17,575 nucleotides of DNA from CAZGMJ01 sp964526785 (GTDB lineage Bacteria; Planctomycetota; Phycisphaerae; Sedimentisphaerales; Anaerobacaceae), in NCBI GenBank assembly GCA_964526785.1, contig CAZGMJ010000085.1:1-17575 (forward strand). The letters run 5' to 3'. Within the stretch, counting starts at the first letter, position 1. Each line of letters begins with the position of its first letter. The translations under genes were made by a program, and so were the position numbers. The notes beneath the pieces are model-generated. The model was not told where the DNA came from and searched no databases. It was given only the letters and a program-made list of their open reading frames with translations. Of the stretch, positions 7,778 through 16,400 are shown in pieces.

Positions 7778-7910
7778 CATAGTGAGGTATGAGGCCTACT
7801 GCAGGGCAAGGCGGTACGCGCGTTGGCCGGCATGTGTTTCATGGAAGATAGTCAACGGGATTGCATGTTTGCCCGAGAAAACTGGTCGAACTAGTTTTGG
7901 AGAAGGGACG

Positions 7911-8621
7911 ATGAGAAAATGTATCTTTTTGCTCGGCGCGCTGATCTTGTTCTGCGCCGTACCCAATACGTCAGGCGCGTTGTTGATCGACTTCGGCAGA
8001 CCGGACCAGGCGGTACAGGAGGGGTTCCAGGCGTTCTCCGCCATTCATGAAGACGCTTTGGATCTCTACACCCCGCGGGAGTTTGGCGCATTCGATACGA
8101 CAGTCACGGTCTCGCTCAGTTGGAACCCCGTTCTGCCGCAATGGCGATCCATGCAGATGATCGATCGCGGTGGAAACGACGGAAGCGACACGCCGGACCT
8201 GCTTCGGGATTGGACGGGAACGGACGGGCGATCATACGGTGACCCCCTGACGGTCACACTCAGCGGCCTGCCCGCCGGAGATTACTCCTGGCTGTCCTAT
8301 CACCACGATCCGGAAGACCAGACTGGCGTATTCGACGTTCTCGTTGTGGACGCTCTCGGCGAAAGAACCTATACGGGATTTGACATCACCGACGGCAGAA
8401 ACGGCGGTATCGTCAACCTTGCGGATGTCACGAAATTCAATACGGCGCTGACGAGCGACGGCTCCGACATCAGCCTCACATTCAGTGTGATCTTTGCACC
8501 CGACGCTCCCGTCGCTGAGAGGTTCTTTGTAATGAACGGCTTTGAAGTCGTCCCGGAACCCGCAACGATCGCTCTGCTCGGACTTGGTGCGGCCGCGCTG
8601 AGAAGACGTCGGCGTTCTTAA
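7911..8621 (+). CDS. PEP-CTERM exported protein A (type 1 module)
   Basis: The ATG at 7911 follows GGAGAAGGG (7899-7907) and begins a signal peptide ending near NTSGA. The frame extends further upstream, but those residues lack protein character. The 236-residue product has one module, about 24-212, opening LLIDFGRPDQAVQEGF, a pattern seen at the start of galactose-binding-like jelly-roll domains; the fold is my inference. From residue 214 it carries a PEP-CTERM signal: VPEPATIALLG, a short hydrophobic stretch and an Arg tail. Such signals direct exosortase processing at the cell surface or in the extracellular matrix. The module closely matches the N-terminus of protein D, for example MIDRGGNDG.DTPDLLRDW and YHHDPEDQTG. 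Gene B follows after 92 bases and is probably cotranscribed. The ligand is unknown. Confidence 0.9.
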   Translation: MRKCIFLLGALILFCAVPNTSGALLIDFGRPDQAVQEGFQAFSAIHEDALDLYTPREFGAFDTTVTVSLSWNPVLPQWRSMQMIDRGGNDGSDTPDLLRDWTGTDGRSYGDPLTVTLSGLPAGDYSWLSYHHDPEDQTGVFDVLVVDALGERTYTGFDITDGRNGGIVNLADVTKFNTALTSDGSDISLTFSVIFAPDAPVAERFFVMNGFEVVPEPATIALLGLGAAALRRRRRS

Positions 8622-8713
8622 CAGTACACGAGTAAAACAGGACATGCAAGTCGGCCGAGACGTCGGCTTCTGTGGCTATAGCAATCGTTTTTTCTTGTCT
8701 GGAGGAGTGTTTG

Positions 8714-9550
8714 ATGAAGAATGTAATGATGTATGTGGTTGCCGCAACCCTGGTTCTCACGGCCGGCTCTGCTTCGGCCGCCATCTTGAGCGTGGATTTC
8801 AATTCCAATCAGGACGACGGTGGTGACTCGGCGCTTGCCGGTGCGCCGAACCTCTCCGAAGCCTTGCACAATCAGCCGGGCTGGTCTTCCTATCACGCCA
8901 ATCATGAGGTTCCCGAGGAATTCGGAACCGCCAACTACGGCGGAATAACGGTAACTCCCGCCTGGCCGAACACCACGGATAATCGCGTTCAGCAGTCGAT
9001 TGACCGCACCGCGGATTGGGACGCCAGTTGGGATAATGCCGCAGGAGATCTTGATCTGATCACCGATTTCATCGGCATAGACACGCGCACCAGCAACGGT
9101 GGCAACGGCGACTGGGATGGCACGACGGGCACACCCACCTATATGACACTTGCGATCGGTGGATTGGCCGCAGGAGACTATGGCTGGACGTCATTCCACC
9201 ATGATACGGAAAAGGTCTGGGGACCATTCGCAGTCTGGCTTTCTACAGATGGCGGCGCAAGCTTCACGCAACTCGCTGACGGTCTGATGACCAACGGTAG
9301 TGAAGGTGGAGTGCCCCCATCGGATGTACTTGTGCATGGTCCGGATGCGTACACGCTTGACTCGACCTATCAGGCGCCGTTCACTGCGAATGGTGCAGAT
9401 GACGTAGTCCTGCGTTTCGCACCATATTCGGATCCGGCCGGCGTTCACCGCCAGATCTGGGGCATGAACGGCTTCGAGATCGTTCCCGAGCCCGCAACCA
9501 TTGCTTTGCTGGGTATCGGCGGACTGCTTCTCAGACGTCGTCGCTCATAA
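8714..9550 (+). CDS. PEP-CTERM exported protein B (type 2 module)
   Basis: The ATG at 8714 follows a strong GGAGGAG (8701-8707) by 6 bases and begins a signal peptide cut near SASA. An in-frame ATG at 8672 is rejected because it has no ribosome binding site and would bury the signal peptide. The 278-residue protein has one module, about 24-252, opening SVDFNSNQDDGGDS, and ends with a PEP-CTERM signal (VPEPATIALLG, hydrophobic stretch, Arg tail; residues 257-278). The module is nearly collinear with the N-terminus of protein C, sharing WSSYHANHE, GGITVTPAWPNT, IGIDTRT and HRQIWGMNGFE. It shares only a general pattern with A and D, notably an L.GL.AGDY.W.S.HHD segment. A surface-bound carbohydrate- or polymer-binding role is inferred, not demonstrated. 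Confidence 0.92.
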   Translation: MKNVMMYVVAATLVLTAGSASAAILSVDFNSNQDDGGDSALAGAPNLSEALHNQPGWSSYHANHEVPEEFGTANYGGITVTPAWPNTTDNRVQQSIDRTADWDASWDNAAGDLDLITDFIGIDTRTSNGGNGDWDGTTGTPTYMTLAIGGLAAGDYGWTSFHHDTEKVWGPFAVWLSTDGGASFTQLADGLMTNGSEGGVPPSDVLVHGPDAYTLDSTYQAPFTANGADDVVLRFAPYSDPAGVHRQIWGMNGFEIVPEPATIALLGIGGLLLRRRRS

Positions 9551-9705
9551 CATGGGCCTGAATCAGAATTGACTGAACCGAATATCGGCTGTTGTCCGAG
9601 TAGGTTCGAAACGCAACGCGTATTATCGTTGCGAACGTGGGTCTTGCGCAGAATATGCAGGCAGACAAACAATCAGTTTCTCTGGACGTTTTCGAGTATG
9701 ATAGA

Positions 9706-9755
9706 GGGTGAAGCAAACGACGCAGCATAACGTCTGACAGGCTTCACCCTTTTTT
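9706..9755 (+). terminator. Intrinsic terminator between genes B and C
   Basis: GGGTGAAGC at 9706-9714 pairs perfectly with GCTTCACCC at 9741-9749. The 26-base loop can form a small inner stem (GACG 9719-9722 with CGTC 9731-9734). Six T follow at 9750-9755. It lies 155 bases after the B stop codon and 117 bases before the C start, so it could end the A-B transcript or act as an attenuator for C. TATGAT at 9697-9702 just before it has no convincing -35 box. Confidence 0.8.
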
Positions 9756-9772
9756 CTAATGAAAGGACTCAT

Positions 9773-9827
9773 GGCAATGCGAATTGCCGCTCGGGAATTA
9801 CCCGGGCCGTGGAGGCACTAAGGCCTC
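9773..9827 (+). promoter_or_regulatory. Three-hairpin structured leader before gene C
   Basis: Three consecutive hairpins lie between the terminator and gene C. GGCAAT/ATTGCC (9773-9778, 9783-9788) closes a GCGA tetraloop of the stable GNRA class. GCTCGGG/CCCGGGC (9789-9795, 9801-9807) has one G-U pair and a 5-base loop. GAGGC/GCCTC (9812-9816, 9823-9827) has a 6-base loop. With the terminator at 9706-9755 the arrangement resembles a regulated 5' leader, but I cannot match it to a known riboswitch class. Confidence 0.4.
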
Positions 9828-9872
9828 GCAGAAACGTTCGTGTTTCACAATTCAGAACGGGAGGACAATGAG

Positions 9873-12800
9873 ATGCTCCGAAGGATATTGTTACTGGTAG
9901 TGGTCGCTATGATGGCAAGTCCCATCTCGGCAGCCGTCATCTTACAGGTGGACTTCAATTCAAATCAGGACGACGGAGGCGATTCAAGTACCGCCGGCGA
10001 TCCCGGCGCCTCCGCAGCCAACCACAATCAAGCGGACTGGTCGTCCTACCACGCGAACCATGAAGCGGCCGCCGAGTTCAGCACTGCCGACTACGGCGGA
10101 ATCACGGTGACGCCCGCCTGGCCGAACACCGCGGACAACCGCGTTCAACAATGTATCGACCGTGCCCCCGGCAATGACGGCAACTGGAATGATGGAGCAG
10201 GCGATCTGAATCTGGTCACCGACTGGATCGGCATCGACACACGCACCGCCAACGGCGGCAACGGCAACTGGGACGGCTCGACAGGCACGCCCACCTACCT
10301 GACGATCACACTCGGCGGATTGACCGCCGGCGCTTACGAGTGGACGTCGTTCCACCACGACACCGAGCATTGCCACGGCCCATTTGCAGTCTGGATTTCA
10401 GTGGATGGTGGCGCAAACTTCGTTCAACTCCCCGACGGTGTGATGACGGACAGCACGCCGGGCGGCCAGCCCGATTCCGGAGCAACGGAAACCGGACCTG
10501 ACGCATATTCACTTTCTTCGACGTATAGCGCGTCTTTCAACGCAAACGGCACCGATGACGTCGTGCTGCGTTTCGCACCGTACGCCGACGCGGCAGGTGT
10601 GCACCGCCAGATATGGGGCATGAACGGGTTCGAGTTGGAGGCCGTAAGCGCCGACCAGGCCTTCGGCCCGAATCCAGGCAACGGAGACACCGACGTGGAG
10701 AGGTCGGTAGTACTTAGTTGGATGCCGGCCGACGGTACCGCCGCGGTCAACGGGCACAAACTCCTGTTCAGCGAAGATTTCGATGCTGTCAATGACGGCC
10801 TGGCCTCTGCGGAGGTCGCTGTCCTGAGCGATCCCGTATTCGACGCCGCAGCCCTGCCCTTTGCGCTCCAGTTCGGCAAGGAGTATTTCTGGCGGGTCGA
10901 CCAGGCAAGCACGCCGGGCGGTCCCTTCATGCCGGGTGCCGTGTGGAGCTTCACGGTCGAGCCGGAGGGGCTTGCAATTCCCACAGACTCCATTACAGCG
11001 ACCGCATCGAGCACATATGGAGGCACGAGTCCCGCCGCCACAATCAACGGCTCCGGACTCGATTCCGACGATCAGCATTCCACGGCCGACGCAGACGCGT
11101 GGCTCAGCGACCCCGACGACGCAAACGACGCCTGGATCCGCTATGAATTCGATAAGGTCTACCCGCTGCACCAACTGCGGGTATGGAACTACAACGGCGG
11201 TATCGAGGGCGCTATCGGAGTTGGAATCGAAGAAGCAACCATAGAATACTCCGTTGACGGCCAAACGTGGATCAGCGCGGGCGATTACGTATTCGACCAG
11301 GCCCCGGTTCCCACCACGAACGCCTATACTTTCAACACGACGGTCGATCTGGCCGGCGTCGCCGCGAAGTATGTCCGCATCAATGCCAACAGCAATTTCA
11401 AGGATATCCTGAATCAATACGGCCTCAGCGAAGTCAGGTTCCTCTATCTGCCCGTCTGGGCCAGAGAACCTGATCCGGCCCCCGCAGCAACCGATCAGCC
11501 GGTCGACAACGTTACGCTCGACTGGAGAGCGGGCCGGGGAGCCAATTCACACGATCTATACATCAGCAGTGACAGAAACGCCGTTGCCAACGAGACCGTT
11601 GCTCCCGTAAGCATTCCGTTGGGCGGTTCATACGATACCGGCGAGCTGGAACTCGGCCAGACCTACTACTGGAAGCTTAACGCAGTCAACCAACTGGCTA
11701 CGCCGAATGTCTGGGAAGGCGAAATCTGGTCTTTCGATACGCAACCGTTCCTGGTCGTCGATGATATCGAGGATTACAACAACTTCACGCCCGATACGGT
11801 ATGGGAAACATGGATCGACGGCTTCGGAAACCCCGCCAACGGCTCGCAGATCGGTCACGACCTCGGCCCATCCGTTGACCCGGGCGAAAATTACGTTGAA
11901 CTCGTTATTGTCCACGGAGGCAGCAAGTCCATGCCCTTCTACTACGACAATACCGTTGCAGCATCTTCTGAGGCAACGGCGAACATCGCCGAGCTGCCGG
12001 CGGGCCCCGACTGGACGACGAACGGAATCAAGGTACTCTCCCTCTGGTTCCGTGGCGATCCCAACAGCACCGCAACAGAGCAGATGTACGTCAAGCTCAA
12101 CGGCGCCGAAGTGCCTTATGACGGCGAGCCGTACGACCTTACGCGAAGCGCCTGGAAGCAATGGAATATCGACCTTGCTGAATTTGACGGCGTTGACCTG
12201 TCCAACATCACGGAAATAACCATCGGATTCAGGCCGGCCGCAGGCATGGGCGGTTCGGGCGTAATCTACTTCGATGATATCCGTCTCTATCCGTCCATTT
12301 GCCAACCTTCACTCGTCAGTACGACAGGCGATCTGGACAACAACTGTGTTGTCGATCTCGCTGATGTTGATGCACTCGCGGATCAATGGCTCGCCGCCGG
12401 ACTGCTTGTCACACCGCAGGCTCCTTCGGCCTCGGGCCTGCTCTCGCAATGGCAGTTCGACGGCAACGCCGATGATAGCGTCGGAACCAACCACGCGCAA
12501 ACCACCGGAGGCCCGACCTACACGATGGGCATGACGGGTCAGGCGATCGTCTTTGACGGACAGAACGATTACGCGCTCGTTGAAGGTTCCTTCGACCTGC
12601 CGGTGTATTCGGTTTCATTGTGGTTCCGGTCGGCCGGCGGTCCAGGCCAACACGATTTGTTCTCCGTGTACAACGACGCCGGTGCGCACGGTATTCTCAT
12701 CGAGATTCAGACCAACGGGACCCTGCGTTTTCTCCACCGTGCCCCGCTCGGCACCGGAGGCGGTACGAATATCGCAACATCCGTTTCGTACGACGACGGA

Positions 12801-13148
12801 GCCTGGCACCATGCGGCGATGGTCAAATCTGCGACTACCACAGCCGGCTATGTCAATGGCGCGCTTGTGGACGAAGGAGAAGACGACACGGAATTCGGCG
12901 AGCCTTTGCAGTATATAGCCATGAGTCTCCTCAAACACAACGATGCCACGCTCGGCCGATACTTCCCGGGTATGATGGATGATGTTCGCCTGTACAGCAG
13001 GGCGCTTTCCTATGCGGAAGTAGCCGGGTTGGCGGGCAGGACGGAAACATTCAGCGCCCCGGCCGACCTCGATGCCAATGGCATGGTCGATTTCAGGGAT
13101 TTCGCAGTGCTGGCAGGAAACTGGCTTGACGAGCAACTCTGGCCGTAG
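9873..13148 (+). CDS. Large modular exported protein C with split dockerin and LamG
   Basis: The ATG at 9873 follows GGGAGGA by about 8 bases and begins a signal peptide cut near SPISA. The 1091-residue protein reads in order: type 2 module shared with B (about 20-256); Fn3-like domain (264-364, ending FWRVDQ and WSF); F5/8C-like domain (368-527); second Fn3-like domain (530-624, with YYWKLNAVN); jelly-roll carbohydrate-binding-like domain (627-808, from VVDDIEDYN to YFDDIRLYP); one dockerin repeat (819-840, GDLDNNCVVDLADV); LamG-like domain (856-1053); and a second dockerin repeat (1064-1085, ADLDANGMVDFRDF). No catalytic domain is evident, so a binding or scaffold-attached adhesin role is inferred. 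It has no PEP-CTERM signal. It appears to be its own transcription unit, between terminators at 9706-9755 and 13202-13236. Confidence 0.93.
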   Translation: MLRRILLLVVVAMMASPISAAVILQVDFNSNQDDGGDSSTAGDPGASAANHNQADWSSYHANHEAAAEFSTADYGGITVTPAWPNTADNRVQQCIDRAPGNDGNWNDGAGDLNLVTDWIGIDTRTANGGNGNWDGSTGTPTYLTITLGGLTAGAYEWTSFHHDTEHCHGPFAVWISVDGGANFVQLPDGVMTDSTPGGQPDSGATETGPDAYSLSSTYSASFNANGTDDVVLRFAPYADAAGVHRQIWGMNGFELEAVSADQAFGPNPGNGDTDVERSVVLSWMPADGTAAVNGHKLLFSEDFDAVNDGLASAEVAVLSDPVFDAAALPFALQFGKEYFWRVDQASTPGGPFMPGAVWSFTVEPEGLAIPTDSITATASSTYGGTSPAATINGSGLDSDDQHSTADADAWLSDPDDANDAWIRYEFDKVYPLHQLRVWNYNGGIEGAIGVGIEEATIEYSVDGQTWISAGDYVFDQAPVPTTNAYTFNTTVDLAGVAAKYVRINANSNFKDILNQYGLSEVRFLYLPVWAREPDPAPAATDQPVDNVTLDWRAGRGANSHDLYISSDRNAVANETVAPVSIPLGGSYDTGELELGQTYYWKLNAVNQLATPNVWEGEIWSFDTQPFLVVDDIEDYNNFTPDTVWETWIDGFGNPANGSQIGHDLGPSVDPGENYVELVIVHGGSKSMPFYYDNTVAASSEATANIAELPAGPDWTTNGIKVLSLWFRGDPNSTATEQMYVKLNGAEVPYDGEPYDLTRSAWKQWNIDLAEFDGVDLSNITEITIGFRPAAGMGGSGVIYFDDIRLYPSICQPSLVSTTGDLDNNCVVDLADVDALADQWLAAGLLVTPQAPSASGLLSQWQFDGNADDSVGTNHAQTTGGPTYTMGMTGQAIVFDGQNDYALVEGSFDLPVYSVSLWFRSAGGPGQHDLFSVYNDAGAHGILIEIQTNGTLRFLHRAPLGTGGGTNIATSVSYDDGAWHHAAMVKSATTTAGYVNGALVDEGEDDTEFGEPLQYIAMSLLKHNDATLGRYFPGMMDDVRLYSRALSYAEVAGLAGRTETFSAPADLDANGMVDFRDFAVLAGNWLDEQLWP

Positions 13149-13201
13149 CCGCATGTGATCGGCAAATGATTCTGACGGCGGTCTGTCAATAGAAGATATT
13201 G

Positions 13202-13236
13202 GAGGGGGCTCGCAATTGTGGGCCCCCTCTGTTGTT
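13202..13236 (+). terminator. Intrinsic terminator after gene C
   Basis: GAGGGGGC at 13202-13209 pairs perfectly with GCCCCCTC at 13222-13229 around a 12-base loop, and is followed by a T-rich TGTTGTT. It begins 54 bases after the gene C stop codon, a normal distance, and separates C from D. Confidence 0.72.
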
Positions 13237-13360
13237 AGCCGGCGGCCCCCGCATCATGGACGAACTTCTGGCGATGGCTGTACCGCTGCGGTATTCTGCC
13301 GGACGCGCCGGCCCCGGGATCTCCGGTGCACCGGCGCGACGACGCCTCGGGAGCAACATG

Positions 13361-13389
13361 TTGCCCGATGCCCCGGCCGAAGATATGAT
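13361..13389 (+). promoter_or_regulatory. Candidate promoter for gene D
   Basis: TTGCCC at 13361-13366 and TATGAT at 13384-13389 are exactly 17 bases apart. Transcription would begin near 13396, leaving a leader of about 80 bases. Together with the terminator after C this supports independent expression of D. Confidence 0.5.
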
Positions 13390-13406
13390 AGAAAGCAGGG
13401 ACTGTA

Positions 13407-13445
13407 GTGCAGTGGCGATGAGATGATTCGCCGGAAAGACTGCAC
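13407..13445 (+). promoter_or_regulatory. Bulged hairpin in the gene D leader
   Basis: GTGCAGT at 13407-13413 pairs with ACTGCAC at 13439-13445. Directly inside, GGCGA at 13414-13418 pairs with TCGCC at 13428-13432, leaving a 9-base loop and a 6-base bulge GGAAAG on the 3' side. The 12 perfect pairs lie between the promoter and the ribosome binding site GGAAGAAG (13465-13472). No T tract follows, so it is more likely an mRNA leader structure or protein-binding site than a terminator. Confidence 0.42.
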
Positions 13446-13475
13446 CGCCTTGTCTGGTCGTTTTGGAAGAAGAAT

Positions 13476-16400
13476 ATGAAGATGCGATTCGTTGTCTGTT
13501 GTGTGTTCTGCTGGTTGTGGTCTGCCGTCGGGACGGCTGCCGGTCTGAAGGTAGACTTCACGCCGTCGGGCGGCCGCGTGCAGGAGGGCTACGAGGGATA
13601 TTTCGCGGCCCATGAAAACCCCGCCACGTTCACATCCCAGACCTGCGACGCCTTCGGCGCCGTAATCACAATCACCCCGGACTGGGTGCCCGGTGCGGCA
13701 TCGAGTGCAATGCAGATGATCGACCGCGGAGGAAACGACGGTACCGACACGCCCGATCTGCTGCGAGACTGGATAGGAACCGATGGACGGGTCGCGGGCA
13801 ATCCCATGACCCTGACGCTCAGCGGGTTGCCGCCCGGCGTGTATGCATGGCGATCGTACCACCATGATCCCGAAGACCAGACGGGCCTGTTCAATGTGAC
13901 CGTAAATGACGCGGTCGGCTCGGCAACGACACGCGATGTCGATATATCTTCCACTCAGAATGACGGGATCACTTCAGTTGTGAGTGCAACGTCGTTCTCC
14001 ACGGAGATCGTCTCAGACGGCTCCGATGTTACGCTGGTTTTCGATGTGGCCTCGCAGGGCACGCCGGTCAATGTCGCCTTCTTTGTGATGAATGCGTTTA
14101 CGCTGGAATCACAAAACCCTTGCCACAATGTCCCGCCCTTCATTGAAGGGCCTGATACGCTGGTAACGTCCGTCGATCAGTCCACCGCCGTCAACGTAAC
14201 CGTTGGAGATGACGGAAGGCCCTATGTCGAAGGCTGCGACCCGGACGCATTTCAGGAAGGTACGCCTTATGCGCTCGAATATGCATGGTCGCAGATCAGC
14301 GGACCGGCGCCGGTGCAGTGGGAACCTCCAACCGCTGATGTCGAGGACATCCTCGTCATATGCCCGCGCGTCGGAACGTATGAACTGCTGCTGGAGGTTT
14401 CGGACGGCCCGTTGGGTACAGCGCCCGAGGAGGGAAAGACCGGCCGGTACAACGTGACGCTGGTGGCGACCGAACCCATCACAGGAGATATTGACGCCAG
14501 CGGCGTCGTGGACTATGAAGATGTGAGACTGCTTGCCGAACAATGGCTCGATGCTCCCGCATGCCCCGCGGTCGGACCATGTGCCGATCAGGACGACGAC
14601 GGGAGCATCAATTTCGATGACTGGGCCATGCTTGCTTCGAATTGGCTGGCGGAGGCAGGCACTGTGGTCATCAGCGAGTTCGTGGCGGCAAACAGCAACA
14701 GCCTGATCGATGGAAACGGCGATTCGTCGGACTGGATTGAACTGCATAATCCCGACGCGAAACCCGTGTCCCTCGATGGCTGGTATCTGACGGACGACCG
14801 CGAGAATCTCCGCAAATGGGCTTTTCCTGACGGTACGATCCTGCCGGCAGACGGATACCTGGTCGTTTTCGCATCCGACCGGGCCGGCAATGACTACGTG
14901 GATAGTAAGGGGTATCTGCACACGACTTTCGCCCTCGACAGAGAGGGTGAATATCTTGGCCTGGTCCGCCCCGGCGGACGGATTGCACATGAGTATGCAC
15001 CGTCTTTCCCGCCTCAGCAAACGGACATATCCTACGGCCTCTGGCACACGCTGGTCTTCTATTTCGCCGAACCGACCCCGGGAGCGGCGAACACCCAGGC
15101 CTTCACCGGCTTCACCGAGCAAACCGTGCACAACCGCGAGCGGGGATTCTATGACGAACCTTTCGAATTGTACATTGCCTGCGATACGCCTGGCGCGGTG
15201 ATTCGATACACGGTCGATGGATCCGAACCGACCGAACAACACGGCATGCTCTATGCACCGGGGGCGCCCATCGTCGTGACCGGGACAACGCAGATACGGT
15301 CCGTCGCCGTCGCGCCGGGCCGTCGGGCGAGCAATGTCACTACCCATACGTATATATTCCCGAAGGATGTCGCGCGGCAACCGGCGCAGCCGACCGGTTG
15401 GCCGGATCACTGGGGCCATGATTCCGAGGTCGGCGGGCTCGTCCCGGCCGACTACGAAATGGACCCGCGCGTCGTTGATAATGTGCTGCCGGGCTTTTCC
15501 ATCTCCGACGCGCTGCTCGATATTCCCACCATGTCGATCGCCATGGACCCCGAAGACTTCATCAGTGATGCCTCCGGCATATATGCGAATCCGAAGAGCC
15601 GGACCGAGCGGAAATGCTCGATCGAGTACATTCTGCCCACAGGCCGCGAGGGGTTTCAGCACGGCTGCAAGATCGAAATCCACGGCAATTCCAGCCGCCG
15701 CCCGTGGCGCATGCAGAAGCATTCGTTGCGATTGACGTTCACCTCGCTGTACGGACCACCCAAACTCCGCTATCCGTTGTTTCCCGATTCTCCCGTCGAG
15801 CAGTTCAATCAACTGGTGCTGCGCGCCTGCTTCACCGATTCGTGGGGTCTCGTATCCTGGGCTCCGTCGCGATACCGCCCCAATGATTCGCAGTACCTTC
15901 GTGACGTATGGATGAAGGACAGTCTCAGCGCAATGGGTCAGCCTTCCAGTCACGGCAATTTCGTCCACCTCTATGTGAACGGCCTGTATTTCGGCCTGCA
16001 CAACCTCACCGAACGCCTCAAGGGGGATTTCTTCGCCGATCATCTCGGCGGCCGGGCCGAGCACTATGAAGTGAACGAGGATTTCTCCAGTCCGGGTTCG
16101 CGATGGGGGGCGATGATGTCCGTGGACCCGTCCAGCCTCGCTGGCTATCTTCATATTCAGGAATATCTCGACGTCGAGAATTTCGCGGACTACGTGCTGC
16201 TACACCTCTACGCGGATGCCGAAGACTGGCCCCACCACAACGGCTACGCCGCCGCCAACGCGTTAAGCGGCGACGGCACATTCCGGTTCTTCGTCTGGGA
16301 CCAGGAGATCGTGCTGGATTACCACGGCCGGGCGGCCTCGCGCATAGATTCCAGCGGAGGCGTCGGCGCCGTCTTTCAGAAGCTGCGAAGGAGCGATGAA

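Noticed and set aside
8654..8693. Possible terminator between genes A and B
   Set aside because: The GCCGA/TCGGC hairpin (8654-8667) is only 5 bp and the T run (8688-8693) begins 20 bases later, too far for an intrinsic terminator.
13199..13426. Small plus-strand open frame between C and D
   Set aside because: It starts inside the terminator hairpin and runs through the gene D promoter. It has no ribosome binding site or protein-like features.
14109..16154. Minus-strand open frame of 681 codons
   Set aside because: It is antisense to gene D, whose plus-strand translation shows a signal peptide and clear dockerin, lamin-tail and CotH motifs. The minus-strand translation shows no domain. Long antisense frames are expected in GC-rich genes.
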